64,000 nt of DNA from Galerina marginata. Its lineage: Eukaryota; Basidiomycota; Agaricomycetes; Agaricales; Galerinaceae. Location: the NCBI GenBank assembly GCA_023014335.1, contig JAECYW010000001.1, forward strand, positions 1,302,001 to 1,366,000, written 5' to 3'. Positions 47,584-57,363 of the stretch are shown piece after piece; the first letter of the stretch is position 1; every line of letters begins with the position of its first letter. The position numbers were made by a program, and so were the translations under genes. The notes beneath the pieces are model-generated. The model had not been told where the DNA came from. It worked only from the letters and a program-made list of their open reading frames with translations, and searched no databases.

Positions 47584-49600
47584 CCCCAATCAACAGGTAC
47601 AACACTTAAATCATTTCATAACCTACAATATTGAATATTTAGCAGTTTCCTCCCCTGCATTCATAATCATCAGCATTGCTCTCATGGTTTTCTACAATAC
47701 ATCACAACTTGAGCTGGCTAAGTGAGTAAATCTTACCATTTGGAATCTCCTGCATGAAATAAGCTATCATTCCCTTGCACTCAAAAATCAGGAGCCTAAT
47801 AACATTAACTCATATGGAACTAAGAATCCGGAGTTTAAGGAGTATAATTGAGGAGTATGAGGCTCTTTTACATCAACCAGAGAGCACCAGCTCTTCAGGG
47901 ACTCGAATAGATGAACTTAGGTCGGAACTGAAACCACACCAGGTAAGTCACTGTTTGCTACCAGGACTTATTAACTAATAACATATTGCCTCACCTGTAC
48001 TTATAGACTGAAAAGGCAGCACTTCTAGATGAATTAGCTGCCAGTTACAAGGAAAGTTCTCTTGAAAGCTTGTCACATTTTTATCCACCTGCCGACACCC
48101 CACTTCTGTATGACCACTATGGGAAACTGGTCTGCTGGGTTGAAATGATAAGAGATTACCTCATTGCCCGCAACAAAGAATATGGAGTCCTCAAAAAACA
48201 AAGAAAGTGGCGCGATGCAAAACAGGAGCAAAAGGCAATTGTTGCACAACAGTTGGAAATCACTGCCCAAGATGCAGCCCAACAGTTCCTTTTGCAGCTG
48301 GATGACTATAAAGTCAGGTTTAGAGCATTCTCATCTACATTTAGCTGTATAGAATATCACCTGGCACCTGGTCCCAGAGTAATGGCTGGCATTGTGTCTC
48401 ACTCTTTCCCAAACCAAGGCCTGTTACACCTTGAGAAGGCACTGCAGGATGTGCAGTTGTTGAAGGAACTTCCCCATTCAATCCATTGGCCCCAAGACAC
48501 CTCTTCACCAGCAGCTGAGGATCCCAACCTCATTGCACGCCTTGCTAAGGTGGGTGTATGAATTCTCATTCTTACAGGTGACAATAGTAACACATTTCCA
48601 GATAAACTGTGGATTGCAAGATCTTCAAGTTGCTCGCAAAACCTGCACCACTGACATAACTACACTCATGACTGCAATTGACTCAGAGCTCATGATGGCA
48701 CCAAGTTCACCTCCCAGTTCACCTCTCCTGCAGCCAGTTCAAATTGTCCCATTTGACATTCATGCTACAGTCAAGGCAGCTGTCCACAAAACCTTTGCTG
48801 AGATGCACTCTTGGCTTGACCAAATTCTCATTCATGAACTTCCTGAAAATGTGGACAACAATCCAAACTACCTTTATGTGTTGGAGGTCATCCAACAATC
48901 ACTGCAGGTTATTGCGATAGCAGCCCATGAAGGGAGAACAACAAACTCTGATGTTGCCATGCAGGACAGGGCTTAATCATCAAGTCAGATGAGCTTCTTT
49001 CATCTACAGTGGCCTGTATACCTTCACAGGTCTGGGGTCCCAACTCTGTTGGTGGCCAAACTGGCACCAATTTTTGTGGTCATTATGCTACTGTCTTTGC
49101 TGGCAGTCATGTTTTATAACATGGGCCTACCAAATATTTTTGGCCACCCAGACATTTTGATGTATATACTACATTTTTTGTGCTGTGATCTACACCTGGA
49201 ACTACCATCCCCAGCAGTATCATGGTTGTACTTGCCCATAAATCCTCTTCCACTGTCTATTATGTGGACAGTCATGTTTTATATCTGGTCCTACCATGTT
49301 TTAGGCTGTCCTGCATTCTCCCATTTGCAAACCAGTGCCATAATGTACATAGATGCCCCAGATTCTAGGCTTGACATTGACAGGGTGGATTTTCTTTACC
49401 TTCCATGTTCAACTACACAAGTAGTGTTACCATTTTGTCCTGCCTTCCCTGTCTGTCAATGTAAATACAAGTATGTTCCTGTATATTCTTTACCCGTCTT
49501 CATAGTCCCAGGTTTCAATATTGCATGTAGGCAGGATGATGAAAGCCAAGTGTTGAATATAAAGACTATTACAATTCAAATTTATTTAAAAAGCAGACAG
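47584..49600. mobile_element. CpG-depleted repeat-like block
   Basis: By eye, the roughly 2.0 kb from 47584 to 49600 contains only about a dozen CpG dinucleotides, with several 200-600 bp stretches having none, while TpG and CpA are abundant. Flanking genes have many CpGs per 100 bp. In Agaricomycetes this is what long-term CpG methylation and deamination leaves in repeats. I found no terminal inverted repeats, target-site duplication or transposase motif, so the element type is not assigned. Limits are those of the composition shift, not of defined ends. Confidence 0.5.
47684..48976 (+). CDS. Orphan four-exon gene in CpG-depleted block
   Basis: Four exons, 47684-47721, 47792-47942, 48007-48549 and 48602-48976, join in phase to 368 aa with consensus donors (GTGAGT, GTAAGT, GTGGGT) and AG acceptors. 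I recognise no family. The N-terminal third is helical and probably coiled-coil (MELRIRSLRSIIEEYEALLH). Next comes an aromatic block (LLYDHYGKLVCWVEMIRDYL) and a charged helix (VLKKQRKWRDAKQEQK). A Pro/Ser linker (PSSPPSSPLLQPVQ) precedes a final helical segment (VKAAVHKTFAEMHSWLDQIL). There is no signal peptide, membrane segment or catalytic motif. The DNA has almost no CpG, unlike every neighbour, suggesting a methylated repeat or transposon-borne gene. The frame is nevertheless intact. Host gene, domesticated gene and transposon cargo remain open. Confidence 0.6.
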
Positions 49601-49714
49601 ACGGCATTATATATATATATAGACGTCAGGCAAGGACATGTAATAACAGTTTTAAGCAGTCTGAGGTTGGGTAGCAGACAGATGCATGGGGAGAACAAAC
49701 TTGAAGACCAGTAG
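48989..49714 (+). other. Hydrophobic open frame, doubtful coding
   Basis: A 241-codon open frame starting 12 bp after the orphan gene's stop. It is rich in Leu, Ile, Tyr, Pro and Cys with hydrophobic stretches (FVVIMLLSLLAVMFY), but has no family match. Low-GC, CpG-free, TpG-rich DNA readily gives such hydrophobic frames by chance. Two partial copies of GTCATGTTTTATA (near 49108 and 49270) suggest an internal duplication. It could be 3' UTR of the orphan gene, a second gene of the element, or noise. Confidence 0.25.
49607..49621. repeat. (TA)n microsatellite
   Basis: About seven uninterrupted TA dinucleotides at the end of the CpG-depleted block. Such tracts are common near transposon insertion boundaries, but also occur alone. 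Confidence 0.8.
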
Positions 49715-50248
49715 GAGGAACAAACAATGGAGAGTGAACATAATGAGAGAGAAATGTATGCTATGATATGAGAAGTCCAGGTTGCGATAATTAACTAGAG
49801 AGGATCGTAATGGATGATGGATGCTGGATGATAGTCTGGTAACGAGCGTAGGGTGTTGTATATAGAGGGGCCAGGGTATGGTCATGGCGGATATAAAACG
49901 AGCGACGGGGGTGAGGGGAAGGAAATGGAAAATAGAGGGGGTATGCAAAAAGTCTTTAATCGTGATAGTATTAATATAGAGCGAGGGGAGAGACGAAGAG
50001 AAGCGGACAGCAGCGGAACGGCTGACAGATCAGACATGGCTAGATATATTACGCACCGATTATCATGCACGCCGTCAGGTTCATGCACGATAACGCAGGG
50101 ATGAGATCGACGAGAGGCAACGCTGTGATGATGGAATAGCACAATGGACAACAGGTTGGCAGAAGCTGCAGCGGAAACGTGCAAGGAGGACGAGGTTCGG
50201 GAAGTAGAAAATCGGACAGGAAAGCATAAAGTTCCTGGACCACCCCAC
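49715..50248. other. Intergenic spacer
   Basis: Purine-rich + strand (GAGAGA-type) sequence between the CpG-depleted block and the Pro/Ser-rich gene. No gene was recognised; it probably contains the 3' UTR of the minus-strand gene. Confidence 0.5.
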
Positions 50249-52877
50249 TTATGAGATATCTGGTTGCTTCCGCCCGCGAGTCCTGCTGCTCATGCTCCCC
50301 CCATTTCCGCTCCCAACACCGACTGGGCCAGTACCAACAAAGTTCATCGGCATGGCCATCATAGGCATCCCGATCCCCAATCCCTGCATTTGCATCTGCA
50401 TCTGCATCTGCGCATTAGACGCACTCGGCGACATGGCCCCCATTGAATATTGCATGCCCACAGGCACGCCTATAGGCACGGGCACAAACACAGGGCTGCA
50501 CTGGCGAGGTGGGCATCCACGAGCTCGGCGCCTGAACTGGGGACTGCGGCTGCAGCGACCGACCGCGCGACAGGGTCGGTTGCGAGCGAGAGGTAGTCGG
50601 TACCGGGCGGGAAGGGGAGGTCATCGCCGCCGTTGAGTGCTGGGTCCGTGAGGTGTTGCGCGAATCGCCGCTGCCTTGGCGCTGGTGTGTCGGCCGCGAG
50701 GATGAGGCACTCGATTGGCGCCGGGGATGAGGGGAAGACGACGGTGTCCGTGCGGCGGTGATCTGGGGTGGATTTGGCACCTGGTTCACGCGTTCCGTGC
50801 TCGAATTGAACGAACCTCTCCGCGAACCGGAGGACGTGGACGGGCCAGGCGACACGTTTCTCGACGACGGCGAGCGGGGCTTGTACGAGTGCTTCATGAA
50901 CGGCGCCGTCGGAGGCAGCAACGGCATGTCATGAACATAATCTGGGAACGGTGGTACTGGAGGGATGTAGGAAATATTAGGATTGCTGCCCGACCAGGTC
51001 GGGTAACTGGCAATCATGGGGGGACGGCTGAATGCAGATAAGCTCCCGCTGCCCGCCGCCGCCACCGAGTTCCGTATGCTTCCACCTTGCTGGCGCGCGT
51101 CCTCGGAGGACGACGAGTAGGTTGAAGGAGGTCGCGAGTGATGACCAGGCCCTGGGCTGTTGAGGGAGACAGGAGAGTGGGCGATGCTGGGTGGGCGCGA
51201 GCTGCCCGGGGAGGAGTCAGAAGGATATTGCTGATGTGCATAGGAAGCAGGCGAGTTTGGGTACAAGGACTGATCGGAAGCCTCCCTCCGCGGGATTGAT
51301 ATGGAGGAGGGAGGATCGTGGTGCATACGTGAAAACCTTCTAGGGTCTGAGGGCTTATTACGTTCCGAGTCCTTTAAAGACGTCAAAGAAGACGATGGGC
51401 CCAAGAGGTTAGCGGACTGGGATGGAGTATTTGAAGACGCGACTCCTCCTGTTCGCTGAGTTTCCCTCCGCATCCTGGTAGCCGCAATGGTTTCTGCGTA
51501 CAGGGCCTTTTCCCTCTCCTTGCGCTCCTTTTCCAAGGCCTGCCTGGTTTGCTCCTTCTCCATGGCTTCTTGTTCCCTGAGCGTGGCCTCGTGTTCGCGC
51601 TGACGACGTTCGTCCTCGTCCTCCTTTGCTCGCTTGAGGCGCTCTTGCCTGAGAAAGTTGGCCTTTTGCTCACGCTTCTTTTTCATGCGAACGACATGAA
51701 GGGGTACACCGTCATCACCGTCACTGTTATCTTCTGCAAAGCGGACGATACGCTTGACCGAGGATTTAGGAGCGCTTAGCTGACCAGGCTCTTGAAGCGT
51801 GGGAGGGGAAGTATGGTGATTGCGCAGGGGGGAAGGAACAGCCGTGTAAGAATTCCGTTTTGGGGCAGCTATGCGAAATGATGAGAGATTGATAAAAAAG
51901 AAGCAGGATGAGACGAAAATACATACCTGAGAGCGGTTGGGTTTCGAGGGACGGGTGCGTGGGATAGAGAATGAGGGAGTGTGGGTGGGACGTCAGGCTG
52001 GGAGGGAAAGAGACCGAAATCTGGGTCGACGACGACATCGAGGTATTCAGAGTATTCCAGGGCGGCGACGGCAGCCGTTGCGGATACGGGGCCACAATCA
52101 AGTCTGCCTTGAACTGCCAGGTACACCTGATGGCGGTCTTCGAAACAAGGACGAGCGATCCAACGACGGACACCAGGGCTCGCGGGAAATATTTTTGTTG
52201 ACTTTGGGGGATATGCGCTGTCAGGGAAAGAAGGGGCGGGTGGAGAAAGAATGGAAGGGGGCGGGGTAGTGCCGAATGGGCGAATGGATGACAGCTCTGC
52301 AGAAGAGGGAGGGTCTGGTCGATGGAGACGTGACAAGAGATGTTTTCTGAACATGGCGACGCGGATGGAGGACTGGGGCGGGAGAAATCTGGAGCGATTG
52401 CTGGAGCGCGGAAAAAAGGGCCCGAGATCGTGTTGGACAAAGGGCGAGACGGGCAGTGGGGGCACCAAGCTGTTCTTGAGGCGAATCTCGAGATTATGGT
52501 GGGCCTTTATAGGAGAGGCGAGAGGGGTCGGGACGGGGTCATGGCCGTAGTCGTCTTCCTGATCCTCTTCCTCCTCTTCTTCGGAATCCTGTTTGGGCGG
52601 CCAGTCTGGGATGGCAGGTGCGGGAGGACGGTGTTTCAGCGAGCTGGAGCGGCGGGCGCCTATCCAAGTGCGCCAGGAGCGCTTGCTAGAGAGGGAAAGG
52701 GGGAGCTCATCGGTAGGGGTGGGGAGATTGAGGCTGGGAGAATGGTCAGAGGAGGAGACAGGACGAAGGCGCCCTGTCGCTGGCGATGGAGAGCTGGGGG
52801 GTGGAGAGAGACGACGACGGGGAGGGCACAGGAAGCGGCTTCTTGTCGCGCTTGAACACAGCAGCCAGTCGTCGCAT
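50249..52877 (-). CDS. Low-complexity Pro/Ser-rich protein, apparent frame breaks
   Basis: Conserved-looking basidiomycete protein of unknown function. A likely start at 52877 (MRRLAAVFKRDKKPLPVPS) leads to a Ser/Pro-rich region with an acidic patch. A folded-looking block follows (CFEDRHQVYLAVQGRLDCGP, AALEYSEYLDVVVDPDFGLF). Downstream are KSSVKRIVRFAEDNSDGDDG and VPLHVVRMKKKREQKANFL. A highly charged coiled coil follows (RLKRAKEDEDERRQREHEA region), then about 270 residues of Ser/Pro-rich disorder, ending with a Met/Gln repeat (MQMQMQMQ) at about 50370-50400. The coding potential changes frame three times, near 52795, near 51870 and near 50490. Each change needs one base skipped or an intron of 3n+1 length. 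A poor 49-nt intron could explain the last. Function cannot be inferred beyond a disordered coiled-coil protein. Confidence 0.5.
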
Positions 52878-52937
52878 CGAGGAGGGAACCAACCAGCAAA
52901 TCATTCATTATTATTCTTAGCCTATTTGTCACCCGGC

Positions 52938-55057
52938 TTATTCCGATGATGTCATCAGCCGTCGCTGCCACCGCACCAGTCGCCGCTCAAATCTCTCGAC
53001 CACTGCGCCCAGGTAGACCGCGTCGACCCCCACCACTGCTGCCCCCCGTCCCAGTACCCGCCCGTACCCCTCCGGCAGCGTCCCGTCCACATCCCGCGCA
53101 CTCCAGATCTTGTACTCTTCCCCGGCCCGCAGTCCTCCGCCGATCGCCTGTGGACCCTCGAGTCTCGCCCGGCGGCCATCGCCTGCTTCCTCCAATCGCC
53201 GTCCCCTTTCGTCATTGCCAAAGTACTGTGCCACCGCTCCATCCCCGTCGGGTCTGTTCCCTGATAAGATCTGTGCGCAGAACTCGATGTAGTCGTCCAT
53301 TTCCTCCGCCTTCATGTCCCCCACCTGTCTGCTCCATTTCAGTCCTTGTTTGGTCGTTTGTAATATCACTCACAGCCGAGTCCGTGAATCGTATTTCGAC
53401 TCCCGACCCTCTCCATCCATCGCCTCAATCAATCTCAGGTACTCCTTGCCCGACGCTAGCCCACAGGCCACGTCCTCTCCGTCTTCCGGACATCTGCTAC
53501 GGAGTTAGTCTCTCGCCCGCTTGAGTGCCGCCTACTTTACCTTGTCGTTCCGTCCAACCCATACACCATCTTTACCACGATAATTAACGAGGCCACTAGC
53601 CCGACCTCTGTCGGCGCATTATCGTACCCGTGTCGTAATGCATCTTTGGCTTTCACCTGCTCCAAACTAGGTGCCAGGCTCGCATCCAGTGTTAGTGGCA
53701 CTGACAGCACACTCGCCACCCGCTTCGTCAGTCTGTATAGTACCGCTGTGTTTCCGTTACTCTTCGTTTTTGGCAATATAATAATAATATCACCTACGCG
53801 TCCCACCCATACTCTTGGTAATCCGCCACAGCATGCTCGCTGCATTCGCCTCTGGTGTGTACACCCCATATTTTCCATTTAATTTTTTAGCCAATCGCGA
53901 TACCACCGAATGCATCCTCAGCGTCCTCGGTGCGTGCTGCAATCAATTTCATTATTATTGTCACCAGTTCTACAACGTGCATCCCCCCCCAATCTCCTTA
54001 AGGCTTACCGGTGGTGATAATGCTTGCACGTTATGCTTCGTCAGATGCTCTACCATGCTCCCAGGTAGCATAGTCACTGCCTCCAAGTACGGAACTTCAT
54101 AGCTTTCAATGACCCTTTTCACACACTCATTAACCCTTGTATATCTCACAAATTCATCCTCACCTCGTAAAATCCCGATACAACACCGGTATACGCATCG
54201 TCCAGCACCCTACCACCAGCACAGCGATCGTGCTCATGGGGCTTTCATACAACAACCGTCCTTTAGCCTTCCTTTTCGTCCCCCCAGCCCCTGGTTTCAC
54301 CCCGTCCTCATCATCATCTGACGAACTCGAAATGTCAGAGTTCTCGCGCATCAGGGCTTCTAGCTCCGAGTCCGAGTCCGAGTCTCTTGACTGTTATCCT
54401 CCTCATTCGTTTCACGATCCGGCTCGTCCTCTGATCCGGCTTCATCGTCCGAACCTTCCTTTGCAGATCCAGAACCAACCGCCTTGTCCCTGTCTTCTTG
54501 TGCGTGATGATAGGGCTCAGCGGGCGGAGGGTCGGGAAGCAGTGCCAGATTAAGTGCCCACAAATCTCGACAGATGACCTAGGTACGATTTGAGCAAAGA
54601 TAGATAACTAGGGTTCAGCATACCTCGAACTCGGCTGGTAGCTCCCACAATTTCGTCAGCGCGACAATCTGCTTTCGGAGGAGCAGCTGCAGACAGAGGA
54701 AGTAGTGGTATCGCGCTCTCGCTCCATGGTAAACTGTAACATTCGTAATGCTATTAGCTTCGTTCCAATGTAATAACGACACCGCAAACGTTTGGGATCC
54801 GCATGGTTGCCCCTCCCTTTCTTCTTCCTCCCGCTCTTCAGCGTCCGCTTCTTCATCGCGTGCGGGCCGACTTCTGTTATCTCCGTAGTTTCGTTGCGGT
54901 AGTTCTACAAGAAGTTAATACCATTTCATTAACCAGCCATCGAGAAAAAGACACATACTTGCAGTACATGTCCCTCACTACACGCTATAAGCCCGCTCAA
55001 AGGCTCTTTATGCCACTGTTTCGACCCGCACGTCGGGCATCGTCTGCGGGGTGCCAT
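52938..55057 (-). CDS. RRN7: RNA polymerase I core factor RRN7 (TAF1B-like)
   Basis: TFIIB-like subunit of the Pol I core factor that recruits Pol I to rDNA promoters. The start at 55057 gives a zinc ribbon at once: RRCPTCGSKQWHKEPLSGLI with the partner CSEGHV. The B-reader-like NYRNETTEITEVGPHA and the basic KKRTLKSGRKKKG follow. Next is the first cyclin-like fold (ARARYHYFLCLQLLLRKQIV, KLWELPAEFEVICRDLWALN). An acidic, Ser-rich insert (54350-54540) precedes ESPMSTIAVLVVGCWTMRIP, SYEVPYLEAVTMLPGSMVEH and the second cyclin fold, with YGVYTPEANAASMLWRITKS and VGLVASLIIVVKMVYGLDG. The last exons give a C-terminal helical tail ending at 52938. Roughly 575 aa. It is divergent from the ERJ5-like gene and only about 60 bp upstream of the Pro/Ser-rich gene. 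Confidence 0.87.
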
Positions 55058-55376
55058 TACCCAGGGTCTTTTCTCCTTTTCGTTTCGTGTAAAACGCGTC
55101 GATGTTGTGGTCGAGTCCAAGGCAGGGTCCAGTGGAGACGATGACACACTGATCCGATGCTGAACCCACAAAATCGGCACAGCCACCTGGATCCGGAGTT
55201 TGCGCGCTGGCATTGGGCCAAGTTGGCGTCTGACGACGACAAGCAGCTGCAGCGTACCCTCTCAGTCCGTATCGCTGTCATTATCGCTATCGCATACACA
55301 CAACTAATCTCGCCGGCAAGTTAGAGGTAGAGTTCTGGGACCCGCAGTGTGATAATTGCTTGAAGCTAGACTAAGG
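55058..55376. promoter_or_regulatory. Bidirectional promoter RRN7/ERJ5-like
   Basis: 319 bp between divergent start codons. It contains alternating GC-rich and AT-rich segments. No specific factor site is assigned; no RNA gene was seen. Confidence 0.45.
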
Positions 55377-56828
55377 ATGCGGTTGTTCTCTTTTATGTTT
55401 GCCCTGCTCGCCGTTCTGGCAACGACTGTATTAGCGTGCGTTTTCCTGTTTCTGTTGGCATATGCTACTGTGCTTATGGCTTCATTCTTCTGGACGCGTT
55501 ATGACTATACAGTTGGGAAAAAGTAAGTCTTCTCTTCTTCAGCGACCCTTCCAAGAGTGCACCTCTAATATATATGCCCAAACCCGACAGGAAGACCACG
55601 AGATATTCGACCTCGTAACAGAGCTCGAGGGGGCAGAGGGCAAGGGCACGACGTTCTACTCGTGGCTCGACGTGCCGTTCACTGCTACTACCAATGAGAT
55701 CGCCAAGGCCTACAGGAAGAAGAGCATGGTGCTCCAGTACGTTTTCTCTCTTTCTCCAAGGCGGACGTCTACCGAATCGGTTTGACTCGTTATTGCAGTC
55801 CGGATAAGAACCCGAATGTAATAGGCATCCATGAACGCTTTGCGCGTCTGGGTGTTATCTCGACAATTTTGAGGAACAAGGAAAGCAGGGAACGGTGCGT
55901 GACCTCTTTAATTTTTCTGTCCATTCGATGAGGTCCTTACTATCTTCAAGATACGACTTTTTCTACAAAAATGGCGTGCCAAAGTGGAGGGGTACTGGGT
56001 ACTATTACTCGCGCTTCCGTCCCGGGCTTGGTGTACGTTTTTCATTTTGTTTGACTATGAATCATGCCGATGGTGTTAATTTTTGACTCAAAGTCGGTTT
56101 TCGTGTTCCTGACGATTCTGACATCGGGTCTGCAATATGTTATCCAACGCATTAACTATAGAAAAGACTTGGAGCGCATTGACTTTATCACTGGCAAGGC
56201 GAAAGCTGCTGCATGGGGCCCAAAGATGATTCCTGTAAATGGACAGCGAAAGGTACGCCTTATTGGGTTGTGCTTTGTTTAACGAAGACACTGATCGACA
56301 ATTGGTCTGTATATCAAGGTTCGAGTGAACCTTGGCGATGCGCGCGACGAGGATGGGGAGGTGTTGGGTACAAAGTGGCTCGATATGATCGTTGAGGATT
56401 CGCATGTGTATCTCGTAAGTGGCTCTTTATCTCATTTTCTCGATTATTTTATCTCAACTGCCTCTCCACAGCTCGAGCCATCGGGCGACATGCACCTCAT
56501 CGACTCTTCTACCGCCCTCCGCCCTGCCATTGGCAATACATGGTTCCTGACCTTGCTCAAGTCCCTCTTCACCAAGGCGACGGGCATAAAACTCGGAGCT
56601 ACCGCTTCTCCAGCATCCTCCAATGATGCCGCGTCGGGCAATGCTGCCCCAAGCCAGAACAAAAACGGTTCTGCACCAGATATTGACAGTGATGCGTCCT
56701 CGACAACGGGGTCGGAGGCGCCTGGGAGCGGGTATTCGACTCCGAAACACGGGGATGAGGCCAAGGTCAAAGTGGCGCCTACTGTTAAGGCTGGTGGGAC
56801 GAGGAGGAAGAATGTTAAGAGGAGATAA
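55377..56828 (+). CDS. ER-membrane DnaJ protein, ERJ5-like
   Basis: Predicted type I ER membrane J-protein that stimulates Hsp70 (Kar2/BiP) on the lumenal side. The start at 55377 opens a cleavable signal peptide (MRLFSFMFALLAVLATTVLA). Two small exons then give WEKEDHEIFDLVTELEGAEG. The J domain starts TTFYSWLDVPFTATTNEIAK and contains KKSMVLHPDKNPN with the essential HPD, whose His codon is split by an intron. It ends KESRERYDFFYKNGVPKWRG. Membrane segment VFVFLTILTSGLQYVIQRI follows, then a cytosolic region with a Ser/Pro/Ala-rich tail and a basic end (RRKNVKRR, a possible ER-retention signal). Length and order match fungal Erj5. About 340 aa in several exons. Confidence 0.85.
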
Positions 56829-57363
56829 CAGCTATCTTGGATATGCGCTTAGGATATGATATGAATGTGTAGAACTCTTAGAGAGTATTACTCGCCTCAA
56901 AATGTCTTGTTTCTTTATACTTGTAATCGTTAATAGGTTATTAATGATTTTCGTTAGCATGTTACTGAATCTGTGAGATCCAGGCGAGCATATGCCAGGC
57001 TCGCATGCCCAATTTTTTTTTGCCTATGAATTTTTTATGTCCTTCAGAAGTCAGAAATCGCGGGATCTAGTTTCCGATATTGGCATGTCGTCATCATGTG
57101 ATCGCGTAAGGACACATTAATCAGAACACCCCGCCTTTCCATCAGTGTTTGGTGTGAATTCCAAATGATTGAGTGCGTTGAACGTTGAATCTTCTGCCTC
57201 GATATTCACGTTTTCGATTGGTTTTCGAAAAGCCGCGAAAAAGCGCGAACTCCCGTTGTGGCGGAATCAGTTTGTGCCTTTGTTTACACGCGCCTGATTT
57301 CAGATCCAACTTTGCTTCCGTTCCCCCATCATCGAGGTAATTCAAGTCGATTGGAACACCAAG
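56829..57363. other. Tandem spacer and RdRP promoter
   Basis: AT-rich 3' UTR-like sequence up to about 57100, then the upstream region of the RdRP gene. No gene or structured RNA was recognised. Confidence 0.5.

Larger units (their letters stand above)
45976..47683. other. Gene-poor stretch with hairpins
   Basis: About 1.7 kb without a recognised gene. Frames at 46800-47228 (-) and 47298-47609 (+) are compositionally odd (His/Ser/Arg-rich) and have no family features. Two perfect hairpins were seen, at 45993-46014 and 46410-46433. CpG is frequent here, and drops sharply from about 47580 onward. Confidence 0.5.

Noticed and set aside
47584..49720. Terminal inverted repeats or LTRs around the CpG-depleted block
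   Set aside because: I compared about 100 bp at each composition boundary by eye and found no convincing pair or target-site duplication, so no element class is claimed.
51766..52440. 224-codon minus-strand frame competing with the Pro/Ser-rich gene
   Set aside because: The alternative frame over the same bases carries the better protein-like block (CFEDRHQVYLAVQGRLD). This one is compositional only, though it does share the downstream splice region.
52946..53524. 192-codon Pro-rich + strand frame
   Set aside because: Antisense to conserved RRN7 exons; the Pro/Arg/Ser composition is the mirror of a GC-rich coding strand.
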